A DNA stretch of 64,000 nucleotides from Microbispora sp. ZYX-F-249 (GCF_039649665.1 NZ_JBDJAW010000034.1:20270-84269), one strand, 5' to 3'. Counted from the stretch's first letter, positions 8,908 to 17,988 are shown. Numbers and translations are program-made. Notes: a model not told the origin generated them from the sequence alone.

Positions 8908-9020
8908 CTGGTGATCTTCGCCGGATCCGGGCGGCCGCCGCAAACCGCCTCCGGCCAGGCTCGCGGGGCCCCCGCCGCCGGGGCCTCGGCCCGTGGGCGG
9001 CGGTGGGGATCCCGGCGGCC

Positions 9021-9926
9021 TCAGTAGCCCCGTGCGGGGTCGATCAGGCCCAGCAGCGGCTCCCCGCGCAGGTAGCGGGCGACGTTCTCGCGTACCCGCT
9101 CGGCGAGGCTCTCGGTGAGGCGGGTCTGCGGGTTGGCGCTGTGCGAGGTGATCAGCACGTTCGGCTCGGCCCACAGACCGTGCCCGTCCGGCAGCGGCTC
9201 GGGGTCGGTGACGTCGAGGGCCGCGCCGCCGATCTCGCCGGCGCGCAGCGCGGCGAGCAGGGCGTCGGTGTCGACGAGCTCACCCCGCGCCACGTTGACC
9301 AGCCACCCGTTCGGGCCCAGGGCGCGCAGCTCGTCCCGTCCGACAATGCGGTACGTCTGCGGGGTGGCGGGCGCGGCCAGGACGACGTGGTCGGCCCGCG
9401 GCCAGACGGCGGCCAGGTTCTCGAACGGCACGGTCTCGGCCGCGCCCTCGACCGGCCTGCCCGAGCGGTTGACCGCGAGGACGCCCGCGCCGAGCGCGCG
9501 CAGCCCGGGGAGGACGGCCCTGCCGATCCCGCCCGCGCCGACGACGGCCACCGTGCTCCCGCGCAGCGTCCCCGGCTGGTCGCGCCGCCACGTACGGCTC
9601 CGGGCGGCGGCGGGCAGCCGGTGCACCCCGGCCAGCAGCAGGGCGAGGGCGTGCTCGGCGACCTGCGGGGCGTAGGCTCCCGCCGCCGAGCACCACACGC
9701 GCGTGGAGTCGACGAGCCCCTCCCGGGTCCAGCGTTCGACGCCCGCGGAGGGCAGCTGGACCCAGCGCACGCTCGGCGTCAGGTACTCCCGCACGCCCTC
9801 GGGCCGCGAGTCGGTCCAGACCAGCGCCTCCGCCCGGCGCGGATCCGCGACGACCTCGCCGCCCGCGGCGCGGACCGACTCGACGATCAGCGGCGGGTCC
9901 GCCGGGGCCACGCAGACGGTGAGCAC
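9021..9926 (-). CDS. D-2-hydroxyacid dehydrogenase (phosphoglycerate dehydrogenase-like)
   Basis: The 301-residue enzyme has the NAD-binding GAGGIGRAVLPGLRALG motif near residue 130. The catalytic set of D-2-hydroxyacid dehydrogenases is present: Arg in NVARGELVDT, Asp/Glu in DVTDPEPLPDGH, and His in ITSHSANP. It interconverts a 2-ketoacid and its D-2-hydroxyacid with NAD(P)H; the exact substrate is not readable from sequence. GTG 9926 was chosen because AGGAGAGGA lies 8 bases upstream; an upstream ATG would add 19 unrelated residues. The same-strand MFS fusion gene follows after 113 bp and the formaldehyde dehydrogenase precedes by 117 bp. Confidence 0.88.
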   Translation of the reverse strand: MLTVCVAPADPPLIVESVRAAGGEVVADPRRAEALVWTDSRPEGVREYLTPSVRWVQLPSAGVERWTREGLVDSTRVWCSAAGAYAPQVAEHALALLLAGVHRLPAAARSRTWRRDQPGTLRGSTVAVVGAGGIGRAVLPGLRALGAGVLAVNRSGRPVEGAAETVPFENLAAVWPRADHVVLAAPATPQTYRIVGRDELRALGPNGWLVNVARGELVDTDALLAALRAGEIGGAALDVTDPEPLPDGHGLWAEPNVLITSHSANPQTRLTESLAERVRENVARYLRGEPLLGLIDPARGY

Positions 9927-10043
9927 GCGCCCGTCCTCTCCTGGTCGCGCCGGGCGCACGCGCGGCCGCGGCTTCGTCCCCACATTACGGTCCGCCCGCG
10001 TCGGCCGATCACCGGCCCGGCTCGCGTGATCGGGGCCGTGCCG

Positions 10044-11195
10044 TCAGTCGATCTTGTTCGGGTGCAGGACCACCTTGGTCCAGCCCTCTTCCCGCGCGTC
10101 GAAGTGCTCGTACGCCTCGGGCGCGTCGTCGAGGTCGAGCTCCTGGGAGACGATCCAGGACGGCCGGGCGCCGCCCTCGTGGATGAGGGAGCACAGCTGG
10201 CGGTTGTAGTTCTTGACGTTGCACTGGCCGGTGCTCATCGTCTGGCCCTTCGACCAGAAGGTGCCGTAGTCGATGGCCACCTCTCCCCGCTGGTAGAGCT
10301 TGTCGCCGCCGCCGGGGTCGCGGGGGACGAACAGGCCCACGACGGCGATGTTCCCGGTGAACTTCACCGATCTGACCAGATCGTTGAGCGTCATGTTGGG
10401 ACGCTCCGCGCCCTTCGGATCGTGTGCCTGGAAGCCCACGCACTCGCAGCCGCGGTCGGCGCCCATGCCCTGGGTGAGCTCCAGGACCTGCTCGACCGGG
10501 GAGGACCGGGAGTCGTCGATCGCGATCGCGCCGATCTCCTCCGCCTTTCTCAGCCGGTCCGGATGGTGGTCGATGACCATCACGCCGCTCGCGTTCCTGA
10601 GCAGGGCCGAGTAGGCGGCCATGAGGCCGACCGGGCCCGCGCCGTAGACCACGACGGTGTCGCCCGGCTGGACACAGGCGAGCACGCTCGCGTGCCAGCC
10701 GGTGGGCCACACGTCGGCCAGCATGACGTAGTCGGTCTGCCTCTCCCGCGCGTCCTCCGGCAGGACGAGGCAGTTGAAGTCCCCGTACGGCACGCGCAGC
10801 AGCTCGGCCTGGCCGCCGTTGTACGGGCCCATGTCGGCGTAGCCGTACGCGGCGCCGGCCAGGCCCGATTTGGGGTTGGTGGTCAGGCAGAAGGCCGTCA
10901 GGCCCTGCTCGCAGTTGGCGCAGAAGCCGCACGAGATGTTGAACGGCAGGCACACCATGTCGCCGACCTTGACCCGGTCGACGGCGTCCCCGATCTCGAC
11001 GACCTCGCCGAGGTTCTCGTGGCCGAGGACCCGGCCCGGCTCGAAGCTGGTCCTGCCCTCGTACATGTGCAGGTCGGAGCCGCAGATGTTGGACGTGGTC
11101 ACGCGGACGAGGACGTCGGTGTGCCGCTCGATCCGGGCGTCCGGCACGGTGGTGACGCTGACCTTTCGGGGGCCTTCGTAGACCACGGCTTTCAT
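10044..11195 (-). CDS. Zinc-dependent alcohol dehydrogenase, glutathione-independent formaldehyde dehydrogenase type
   Basis: The 383-residue medium-chain dehydrogenase has the catalytic zinc ligands Cys in NICGSDLHMYEG and the His/Glu pair in LGHENLGEVVE. The structural zinc cysteines are in CGFCANCEQGLTAFC. The NAD motif is VYGAGPVGLMAAYSA. GYADMGPYNGGQAE and PFWSKGQ-like C-terminal blocks (TFWSKGQTMSTGQ) are those of the FdhA-like glutathione-independent formaldehyde dehydrogenases. ATG 11195 follows GAAGG 6 bases upstream; a second ATG four codons earlier is possible. It stands alone, and no other C1 gene is nearby. Confidence 0.87.
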   Translation of the reverse strand: MKAVVYEGPRKVSVTTVPDARIERHTDVLVRVTTSNICGSDLHMYEGRTSFEPGRVLGHENLGEVVEIGDAVDRVKVGDMVCLPFNISCGFCANCEQGLTAFCLTTNPKSGLAGAAYGYADMGPYNGGQAELLRVPYGDFNCLVLPEDARERQTDYVMLADVWPTGWHASVLACVQPGDTVVVYGAGPVGLMAAYSALLRNASGVMVIDHHPDRLRKAEEIGAIAIDDSRSSPVEQVLELTQGMGADRGCECVGFQAHDPKGAERPNMTLNDLVRSVKFTGNIAVVGLFVPRDPGGGDKLYQRGEVAIDYGTFWSKGQTMSTGQCNVKNYNRQLCSLIHEGGARPSWIVSQELDLDDAPEAYEHFDAREEGWTKVVLHPNKID

Positions 11196-11395
11196 GGCTA
11201 CCTTCAAAGGCGATCGTTACGGAAGACGCGGGCGAACAGGCGCGGCACGCCGTTGTCCCGCGACGGCGGCCCGGGCCGGTGTGCGCTGTATCGGTGTGAG
11301 GGGCCGTACCCCGCCGGGCGGGGCGGAAACCGGTGCCCCCGCGAGGCCGTCCGGCGCCCGGCCGTGCCCGGTGACGAGGGGCCGCGATCGGTGGG

Positions 11396-12532
11396 TCAGC
11401 CGCCCGTCCTTCGGAGGGGGATGCGGGCGGCGAGCGCGAAGCCGCCCTCGGGGGTGGGCCCGGAGAAGAACCGGCCCTGGGCGAGGCAGACGCGCTCCCG
11501 GATCCCGGCCAGGCCGTATCCCCCGCCGAGGGAGGGCGCGGCCCTGACCTTCCTCCCGCCGGGCCCGCCGGGCCCGGCGTGCTCCGGCGTGTCGACCACG
11601 GAGACCGCCACCTGGTCGCCGCTGACCTCGCAGCTGACCCGCACGCGGGAGTCCGGCGCGTGTTTGCGCACGTTGCTCAGTCCCTCCTGCACCAGGCGGT
11701 AGCACGCGTGCGAGACCTGTCTCGGCAGTGATCCCGGGGGAGCGTCGAGGTGCAGGTCGATCCGGAGCCCGCCCGCACGTGCCTCGCCGACCAGCCGGGT
11801 GATCGCCTCGGTGCCCTCGGCGAGGTCTCCTTCCTGGCGGCGGAGCACGGTGAGCAACTGCCGCAGCTCGTCGAGCGCCTGCACTCCCTTGTCCTCGATG
11901 ACCGCGGTCAGCTCGGCGACCTCGCCGGGATCGGTGGCGTCGCGGGCCATGCCGGCGTTGAGCACCATGGTGGTGACCGCGTGGGTGACGGTGTCGTGCA
12001 TCTCCCTGGCGATCTTGCGGCGCTCCTCGGAGGCGGCGATCTCCTCGCGTTCGCGTACGCCGAGACGCAGCTCCCGGATGAGCCCGCGGTAGGCGTACAC
12101 CCACGTGCCGACCACGGCGGGCAGATAGATGAGGGTCAGCGCGCGCACGGCGTTGAGGTAGACCGAGTGGTCGGTGTGGGGGTTGCGGAAGTCGACGGCG
12201 AAGTAGACCACCGTCAGGACCAGCGCGACGTACTGCCACCGGCGCACCCGGTGCTCGGCCGTCATCGAGTAGACGGCGAGGATCATCGGCACGACCTGCC
12301 CCGTGACGCAGGCGCACGCGGCCGAGGCGAGGACCGCGGGCCAGGGGGTGCGGCGCCGCACCAGCATGGCCGCCGCCGTGACGATCCCCGCGACGATCTC
12401 GAGCCCGTCCGGGGCGCCGCCCCAGAGGGAGAAGCTGTGACCGATGAGCGTGGTGGGAATGGTGAAGGCGAGGACGGCCCCCGCCAGCGCCGCGTCGACG
12501 AATCGATCATTTATGCCCCATTTGCTCCACAT
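11396..12532 (-). CDS. Sensor histidine kinase, NarL/HisKA_3 type, orphan
   Basis: The 378-residue protein has about five hydrophobic segments in residues 10-140. Next come a short coiled linker and a HisKA_3 domain with EERRKIAREMHDTVTHAV (the phospho-acceptor is the His before DTV), then an HATPase_c domain with the N-box QEGLSNVRKHA and GLAGIRER. It should autophosphorylate and pass phosphate to a NarL-type response regulator. None is next to it: downstream is an unrelated dehydrogenase and upstream a divergent TetR gene. A short inverted repeat, TGACG-GT-CGTCA at 12556-12567, stands just upstream of the start. Confidence 0.9.
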   Translation of the reverse strand: MWSKWGINDRFVDAALAGAVLAFTIPTTLIGHSFSLWGGAPDGLEIVAGIVTAAAMLVRRRTPWPAVLASAACACVTGQVVPMILAVYSMTAEHRVRRWQYVALVLTVVYFAVDFRNPHTDHSVYLNAVRALTLIYLPAVVGTWVYAYRGLIRELRLGVREREEIAASEERRKIAREMHDTVTHAVTTMVLNAGMARDATDPGEVAELTAVIEDKGVQALDELRQLLTVLRRQEGDLAEGTEAITRLVGEARAGGLRIDLHLDAPPGSLPRQVSHACYRLVQEGLSNVRKHAPDSRVRVSCEVSGDQVAVSVVDTPEHAGPGGPGGRKVRAAPSLGGGYGLAGIRERVCLAQGRFFSGPTPEGGFALAARIPLRRTGG

Positions 12533-12555
12533 TCTGCTAGTTTGCGTCTTTTATC

Positions 12556-12567
12556 TGACGGTCGTCA
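12556..12567. promoter_or_regulatory. Short inverted repeat upstream of the histidine kinase
   Basis: TGACG (12556-12560) and CGTCA (12563-12567) are perfect arms around GT, 24 bases upstream of the kinase start in the divergent kinase/TetR region. It may bind a regulator; at this arm length chance is possible. Confidence 0.3.
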
Positions 12568-12609
12568 CACCGGGCATCGGGATTGGACTGGCAGGGCGAA
12601 TACGCGGTC

Positions 12610-12639
12610 TTGACGCAATCAAATGAACAATCATTTAAT
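12610..12639 (+). promoter_or_regulatory. Leaderless TetR promoter with an embedded operator palindrome
   Basis: TTGACG (12610-12615) and TTTAAT (12634-12639) are spaced 18 bases. Six bases later comes ATG 12646 without a Shine-Dalgarno sequence, so the mRNA is probably leaderless. Between and over the -10 lies the perfect palindrome AAATGA-ACAA-TCATTT (12621-12636), the size and shape of a TetR operator. The likely reading is autorepression of the TetR-ferredoxin-P450 operon. Confidence 0.62.
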
Positions 12640-12645
12640 TCCGTT

Positions 12646-13263
12646 ATGGGGCGGATCGCGGGTGTCACCGCCGCCGAGACGCGGGACAGGCTGCTGCGCG
12701 CGGCCGCCGACGTCTTCGCCCGGCGCGGGTACGAGGGCACACGCGTGGCCGACATCGCCGCCGCGGCCGGCGTGAGCAACGGCGCGCTCTACGCGCACTT
12801 CGGCTCGAAGGCCGAGCTGCTGGTGGCCGCGCTGCGCACCCACGGGCCGCGGCTGCTGGCCGACCTGCTGGCCGCCGACCCGGACCGGCCCGTCGCGGAC
12901 CTGCTGATCGCCGTGGGGCGCAGACTTCAGCGCCGCCGGGACGCCGGCGGGCACCTCATCGTCGAGGCCATGGTCGCGGCCCGTCGCGACGAGGAGGTCG
13001 CCCGGCCGATGCGCGGCTACGTCGGCGACCGGGCCGACCGGCTCGCCGGGCTCGTGCGCGCCGCCCAGGACGGCGGCGAACTGGACCCCGCGCTGTCGCC
13101 CGCCGCGATCGCCCATTTCTGTCTCCTGCTCGCACTGGGCAGCGCGCTCGTCCCGCCGGGCGAGCACGCGGTCGACGAGGAGGACTGGAGCGCGCTGCTC
13201 ACCCGCCTGGTGGCCGCGCTCGCCCCCATCCGGCCGGACTCCACGAAGGGGAACACGCGGTGA
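12646..13263 (+). CDS. TetR-family regulator of the adjacent ferredoxin/P450 operon
   Basis: The 205-residue protein has an N-terminal HTH: RDRLLRAAADVFARRGYEGTRVADIAAAAGVSNGALYAHF is the classic TetR pattern (written here only as landmark; helix-turn-helix at about residues 15-55). A ligand-binding domain follows. ATG 12646 lies directly after a -10 hexamer, favouring a leaderless start; the in-frame sequence upstream is not TetR-like. Its stop overlaps the ferredoxin start by four bases (GTGA), so the three genes are translationally coupled. By context it should repress the P450 system and respond to a small hydrophobic molecule. Confidence 0.9.
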   Translation: MGRIAGVTAAETRDRLLRAAADVFARRGYEGTRVADIAAAAGVSNGALYAHFGSKAELLVAALRTHGPRLLADLLAADPDRPVADLLIAVGRRLQRRRDAGGHLIVEAMVAARRDEEVARPMRGYVGDRADRLAGLVRAAQDGGELDPALSPAAIAHFCLLLALGSALVPPGEHAVDEEDWSALLTRLVAALAPIRPDSTKGNTR

Positions 13264-13460
13264 AAGTGACCATCGATCCGCAGCGGTGCCAGGGACACGG
13301 CCGCTGCTACGACCTCGCCCCGGAGCTGTTCGGCGAGGACGACGAGGGCTACGGGCGGGTCCTCGGCGACGGCGTCGTGCCGCCTGGCGGGGAGCGGGCG
13401 GCACGCGTCGCCGCCGCCAACTGCCCCGAACGGGCGATCGTGCTCGCCGAGGAGGCCTGA
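13260..13460 (+). CDS. 3Fe-4S type ferredoxin, P450 redox partner
   Basis: A 66-residue ferredoxin with CQGHGRC (CxxHxxC) and the distal NCPERAI cysteine: the one-cluster ferredoxin that accompanies actinobacterial P450s, with His in place of the second Cys, as in 3Fe-4S forms. GTG 13260 overlaps the TetR stop; the P450 starts one base after its stop. It would carry electrons from a ferredoxin reductase to the P450; no reductase gene is in the window. Confidence 0.93.
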   Translation: MKVTIDPQRCQGHGRCYDLAPELFGEDDEGYGRVLGDGVVPPGGERAARVAAANCPERAIVLAEEA

Positions 13461-13461
13461 C

Positions 13462-14724
13462 ATGACCGTCGACGACCGCTTCACCCGCGAATTCCGGCAG
13501 GAGCCGCCCGCCGGCACGCGCAACGAGGTCATCGCCGGTCCGGTGTCGGACTGGGCGACCGACTTCTCCCACCTGGAGCCCGAGTGGGCCGCCGATCCGT
13601 ACCCGATCCAGGACGACCTGCGAACGCGCTGCCCGATCGCGCACACCGGCAGGTTCGGCGGTGGGTGGCTCCCGACACGGTACGAGGACGTCGCGGCGAT
13701 CGCGTACGACACCGAGCGCTTCTCCTCGCGGTCGATCATCATGAGCAACTACCGGCCGCCCGCGGAGATCGCGCCCATGGGAGCCGTGCCGCCGATCTCC
13801 TCCGACCCGCCGTTCCACCACGACGCGCGCAAGCTGCTGCTCCCGGCGTTCACCAAGAAGGAGGTCGCGAGGCGGGAGGAGGCGACACGCGCGTTCTGCC
13901 ACTCGCTGATCGACTCGTTCGAGGGCGCCGAGGTCGTCGACGCCGCCCGTGATTACGCGCAGCACATCCCCATGCGGGTCATCGCCGACATGCTGGGGTT
14001 CCCGCCCGAGGACGGCCCGCGGTTCCGCAGGTTCGTGGAGAGCGCCCTGGAGGGCGTCAACCTGCCGCCGGAGGAGCGGCTGGCGCGCATGGACGAGCTG
14101 TTCGACTACCTGTACGACCAGATCCGCGACCACGTCGCCGACCCGCGCGACGACCTCACGACCTACCTGATCGACGTGGAGCTGTACGGCCGCAAGCTCG
14201 AACCCGCGCACGTCGCCGGCACGATCGCCCTGCTGCTCATCGCCGGAATCGACACGACCTGGAGCGCGATCGGCGCCTCGCTGTGGCACCTGGCCAAGAC
14301 CCCGGCCGACCGGGAGCGCCTGGTCGCCGAGCCCGGGCTGCTGCCGACCGCGATGGAGGAGTTCCTCCGGGCGTACGCGCCGGTCACGATGGCGCGGCTG
14401 GTCAAGGAGGACATGCACTGGCGCGGCGTCGACATGAAGGCCGACGACTGGGTCCTGCTGTCGTTCCCCGCGGCCAACCGCGACCCCGCGCAGTTCGACC
14501 GGGCCGACGAGGTGATCATCGATCGTGAGATCAACCGGCACGCGGCGTTCGGGCTCGGCATCCACCGTTGTGTGGGCTCGCACCTGGCCCGCATGGAGCT
14601 CCGGGTCGCCCTGGAGGTCTGGCTGGAACGGCTTCCCGTGTTCGGCCTCGCCGACCCCTCGGCGGTGACCTGGGCCCCCGGCCAGGTGCGGGGCCCGCGT
14701 ACGCTCCCGGTCCGCATCGGCTGA
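13462..14724 (+). CDS. Cytochrome P450 monooxygenase
   Basis: The 420-residue protein has the I-helix oxygen-activation motif AGIDTTWS (about residue 255), the K-helix ExxR in EEFLRAYAP, and the heme-binding loop FGLGIHRCVGSHLAR with the thiolate Cys near residue 375. It is a soluble class I bacterial P450 receiving electrons from the ferredoxin encoded one base upstream. Substrate is not predictable; many such TetR-controlled pairs act on fatty acids, terpenes or xenobiotics. The gene ends 22 bp before the convergent GT4 gene. Confidence 0.95.
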   Translation: MTVDDRFTREFRQEPPAGTRNEVIAGPVSDWATDFSHLEPEWAADPYPIQDDLRTRCPIAHTGRFGGGWLPTRYEDVAAIAYDTERFSSRSIIMSNYRPPAEIAPMGAVPPISSDPPFHHDARKLLLPAFTKKEVARREEATRAFCHSLIDSFEGAEVVDAARDYAQHIPMRVIADMLGFPPEDGPRFRRFVESALEGVNLPPEERLARMDELFDYLYDQIRDHVADPRDDLTTYLIDVELYGRKLEPAHVAGTIALLLIAGIDTTWSAIGASLWHLAKTPADRERLVAEPGLLPTAMEEFLRAYAPVTMARLVKEDMHWRGVDMKADDWVLLSFPAANRDPAQFDRADEVIIDREINRHAAFGLGIHRCVGSHLARMELRVALEVWLERLPVFGLADPSAVTWAPGQVRGPRTLPVRIG

Positions 14725-14745
14725 CCCCGGGCCGCGCGAGGTCCG

Positions 14746-16035
14746 TCAGCGCGTGATCGGCCGGCGTGGCCGCGCCGCCTCGGCGTACGCCGCGAGGGTG
14801 CGCGCGGCGGTGCGCGCCCAGCCGTGGCGTTCCCGCACGTACGCGGCGCCCCGCAGGGCCAGCCGGTCCGCCTCCCCGGCGTCGCCGAGGAGGCGCAGCA
14901 GAGCGCCGGCCAGCTCGGCGGGGTCGTCGCGGGCGCAGCGCAGCGCTCCGTCGCCGACGACCTCCGGCGAGTAGCCGGGCCCGACCACCACCGGCCGGGC
15001 GAGCGCCATCGCCTCGACGGCGACCAGGCCGAACGGCTCGTAGACGGAAGGGAAGACGCAGACGTCGGCGGCCAGGAAGTGCGCGAACACCTCGTCGGGC
15101 GGGAGGAAGCGGTTGCCCGCGACGACGTGCCCGGTCATCCCCGTCCGCCCGATCAGCCGCGCCACCGCCGCGGCGTCGTCGGTCTGCGGCGCCGCGGCGC
15201 CCACGAGCACGAACCGCGTGTCATCGTGCTCGGCGACGACCCGCGGCACCGCCCGGATCAGCGTGTGCACCCCCTTGTGCGGCGCCGGCCGCCCGGCGAA
15301 CACGACGAGCCGGCCCCGCCCGCCGGGCAGGTAGCGGCGCCGCACCTCCGCGCGGATCCGGTCGCGCTCGCGGCCCGGCAGCCCGGCCAGCCGCAGCAGG
15401 CCGGGGTCCTCGTAGCCGTGCGGCACGACGAGCAGCCGCCCGGCCGGCCAGCCGCGGGCCGCGAGGTCGTCGCGCATCCGGGCGCTCGGCACCACGATCA
15501 GGCGGGCCGTCCGGGCCTGGGCCGTCTCCAGCAGGTCGAGGAGGACGGCGTACGCCGAGCGGCGCCGCTCTCCGGGCGCGTTCAGCTCGCGGGTGTGGAC
15601 GTGGAACACGACCGGCAGCCGCCCCAGCACCCCGCACAGGAGCCCGGCGAGGCAGCCCATCCAGTCGTGCACGGCGACGACCGCCCCCGTCCGCCCCGCC
15701 TCCGCCCGCAGGATCCGGACGGCCGCCCGCACGTTGAACGCGAGCAGCCCGGCGACCCTGGCCAGGCGGCGTACCGGCGCGGGAACGCGGGAGCCGCCCC
15801 CGAGGCCGTACCCGGGGGTGGGCAGCCGGTGCAGCGTGACCTCGCCCCGGCGCTCCGCCCGGTACGCCGCCCCCCGGCGGGCGGCCCCGAGGACCACGAC
15901 CGGGGTGCCGCGATCACGCAGGGCGTCCATGATCCGCTCGGCGTACCGGCCGAGGCCGCCGACCACGTCGGGCGGGACCTCCGAGCAGACGGCGTACACC
16001 CGGAGGCGGGGGGAGGGATGATCGTCGGTGGGCAC
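14746..16035 (-). CDS. GT4-family glycosyltransferase
   Basis: The 429-residue protein is a GT-B glycosyltransferase of family 4. The N-terminal glycine-rich GGLGRYAERI loop binds the acceptor side. VVFAGRPAPHKGVHTLIRAV opens the nucleotide-sugar domain. The E-x7-E motif PFGLVAVEAMALARPVVV lies at about residue 345. Such enzymes transfer a sugar with retention onto a lipid, glycan or small molecule. No partner gene adjoins; UDP-galactopyranose mutase and a GT9 enzyme lie 4-6 kb away. A role in envelope glycan synthesis is therefore only a guess. Confidence 0.9.
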   Translation of the reverse strand: MPTDDHPSPRLRVYAVCSEVPPDVVGGLGRYAERIMDALRDRGTPVVVLGAARRGAAYRAERRGEVTLHRLPTPGYGLGGGSRVPAPVRRLARVAGLLAFNVRAAVRILRAEAGRTGAVVAVHDWMGCLAGLLCGVLGRLPVVFHVHTRELNAPGERRRSAYAVLLDLLETAQARTARLIVVPSARMRDDLAARGWPAGRLLVVPHGYEDPGLLRLAGLPGRERDRIRAEVRRRYLPGGRGRLVVFAGRPAPHKGVHTLIRAVPRVVAEHDDTRFVLVGAAAPQTDDAAAVARLIGRTGMTGHVVAGNRFLPPDEVFAHFLAADVCVFPSVYEPFGLVAVEAMALARPVVVGPGYSPEVVGDGALRCARDDPAELAGALLRLLGDAGEADRLALRGAAYVRERHGWARTAARTLAAYAEAARPRRPITR

Positions 16036-16122
16036 GGCGCGAACCTAGTCCCTCACCCCGCCCTCGGCCAACATGCCCCCCGCGGCGACCGGCAGGCCCG
16101 CGACGGCCGCCGCGGACGGCTG

Positions 16123-16137
16123 TAGTCTCGGCGCGTG
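16123..16137 (+). promoter_or_regulatory. Probable -10 element and leaderless GTG start of the AraC gene
   Basis: TAGTCT (16123-16128) stands six bases before GTG 16135 and there is no ribosome site, so transcription likely begins at the start codon. Confidence 0.45.
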
Positions 16138-16992
16138 CGGCACGAGTCACCGGACGCCGGCGCGGGCCTGCGCCGGCATCTGCCGGCCGGCGGGACCCTG
16201 CCCGGCCACCGGCTGCGGTTCGGCGCCGGCGCGGAGGGCATCGAGCGGCTGGAGGCGTCGCTCGTCGGCGAGGGGTTCGCCACCCACCGCCACGACACGT
16301 ACGCGATCGGGATGACGCTGCGGGGTGTGCAGACGTTCCGCTACCGCGGCGAGCTGCGGCACTGCCTGCCGGGGGAGTGGCACGTCCTGCACCCCGACGA
16401 ACCGCACGACGGCGTGGCGGGCACCGACGAGGGGTTCGGCTACCGGATCATCTACCTCGACCCCGGCCTCGTACGGGAGGCGCTGGGCGGTGGGCCGCTG
16501 CCGTTCGTCGCCGACCCCGTGATCGGGCGGCGCGAGGCCGACCCCGCGCTCGCCGCGTGCCTGCGGGACATCGACGAGCCGCTGGACGACGCCGAACGGC
16601 TGACGCTCACGCTGCGGGTCGTCCGCACGCTCGTGCGTCACTCTTCCGCGCGGCCGGGCGGGCGGCCCGCTCTCGCGCTCGAGGCGCTGACCCGCGTGCG
16701 CGACCTGATCGCCGACGACCCGGCGGTCAGGCACCCGCTCGCCGAGTTCGAGCGGGTCTCGGGCCTGGACAGGTGGACGCTCGCGCGTCAGTTCCGCGTC
16801 GCGTTCGGCACCAGTCCGACCCGCTTCCGCACGATGCGGCAACTCGACCGGGCCCGCCGGCTGCTGCGCGACGGCGTGCCCCTGGCCGAGACGGCCCAGC
16901 TCGCCGGCTTCGCCGACCAGGCGCACATGTCGCGCATGTTCAAGCGGGCCTACGGTCTCACGCCGGCCCGGTGGACGGCCGCGCTCAGGTGA
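16135..16992 (+). CDS. AraC-family transcriptional regulator
   Basis: The 285-residue protein has an N-terminal AraC-type cupin (about 15-150) with HRHDTYAIGMTL and PGEWHVLHPDEPHDG. The C-terminal double HTH (about 185-285) has PLAEFERVSGLDRWTLARQF and the second helix pair ending in MSRMFKRAYGLTPARW. It binds a small ligand in the cupin and activates or represses nearby genes. Its last 8 bases overlap the convergent aldo/keto reductase gene; the actual target is unknown. Confidence 0.92.
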   Translation: MRHESPDAGAGLRRHLPAGGTLPGHRLRFGAGAEGIERLEASLVGEGFATHRHDTYAIGMTLRGVQTFRYRGELRHCLPGEWHVLHPDEPHDGVAGTDEGFGYRIIYLDPGLVREALGGGPLPFVADPVIGRREADPALAACLRDIDEPLDDAERLTLTLRVVRTLVRHSSARPGGRPALALEALTRVRDLIADDPAVRHPLAEFERVSGLDRWTLARQFRVAFGTSPTRFRTMRQLDRARRLLRDGVPLAETAQLAGFADQAHMSRMFKRAYGLTPARWTAALR

Positions 16993-17866
16993 CCCGCGGG
17001 TCGCCTCCGCTCAGCTCGGCGAGGTCGTCGGCGGTGAGGCGGAGACCGGCCGCGCCGACGTTCTCGGTCAGATGGCCGAGGGAGCCGGTTCCGGGGATGG
17101 GCAGTGTCACCGGTGACGTGGCCAGCAGCCAGGCCAGGGCGACCTGCGCGGTGGTCGCCCGATGGCGGGCGGCGACGCCCGTGAGACGGGCGTGGTCGAT
17201 CCGTTGCCCGCCTCCGCCGAGCGGGAAGTACGGGACGTAGGCGATGCCCTCCCGCTCGCACGCCGCCAGGACGGCGGAGTCGCCCGCGTGGTGGATGTGG
17301 AAGTGGTTCTGCACCGCGGCGACCGGGGCGACGGATCGTGCCTCGGCGAGCTGGACGGTGTCGACATTGCTGACGCCGAGGTGCCGGATCAGCCCTTCCC
17401 CGCGGAGCTCCGCGAGCGCGGCGAAGCGCTCGCCGATCGACTCGCCGCCGGCCGGGCCCATACCGCCCACCCGCAGGTAGACCAGATCGAGGCGGTCCCG
17501 GCCGAGGCGGCGCAGGTCGTCCTCCACCAGGGCGCGCAGCCGATCCGGCCCGGCCTGGCCGGCGGGCGACAGGCCGCCCGTGAAAAGCGGACCCACCTTG
17601 GTGGCGATCACCAGGTCGTCCGGGTACGGCGACAGCGCCTCCCGGATGAGTTCGTGGGCGTGAAGGTCGCCGAAGCCGTAGAAGCCCGCGGTGTCGATGT
17701 GGTTCACGCCGAGTTCGACGGCGCGGCGCAGCACCGCGACGCCCGCCTCGGGGGTGGGCGCGGAGCCGCCGAGGGCGAGCCGCATCGCGCCGAAGCCGAG
17801 GCGGTTGACGCGCAGGTCGCCGCCCAGCGGGAAGTCGCCGCCGGCGGCGGCCGCAGTGGTGCCCAT
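16985..17866 (-). CDS. Aldo/keto reductase
   Basis: A 293-residue NADPH-dependent (beta/alpha)8 reductase. It has VNRLGFGAMRL at the N-terminus, HIDTAGFYGFGDLHAHELIREAL carrying the catalytic Asp and Tyr, the catalytic Lys in VIATKVG, and IRHLGVSNVD. The third catalytic-region block is close to that of the Tas/YghZ-like AKRs. Many such enzymes reduce aldehydes or ketones; the substrate is not evident. ATG 17866 follows AAGGAG at good spacing. The divergent TetR gene at 18025, with its palindrome, is the likely regulator. Confidence 0.92.
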   Translation of the reverse strand: MGTTAAAAGGDFPLGGDLRVNRLGFGAMRLALGGSAPTPEAGVAVLRRAVELGVNHIDTAGFYGFGDLHAHELIREALSPYPDDLVIATKVGPLFTGGLSPAGQAGPDRLRALVEDDLRRLGRDRLDLVYLRVGGMGPAGGESIGERFAALAELRGEGLIRHLGVSNVDTVQLAEARSVAPVAAVQNHFHIHHAGDSAVLAACEREGIAYVPYFPLGGGGQRIDHARLTGVAARHRATTAQVALAWLLATSPVTLPIPGTGSLGHLTENVGAAGLRLTADDLAELSGGDPRVT

Positions 17867-17988
17867 GTTTCGCTCCTTGTGGTGAGACGCGCGGCCGAGG
17901 ACCACGTGACGCCGTCACTGCCGGCGGCAGGCCGGCCTTCCCGCCGCGCCGGGGGCCTCAGACTATCCGAAAAGTGCGCGCGCGCAAG

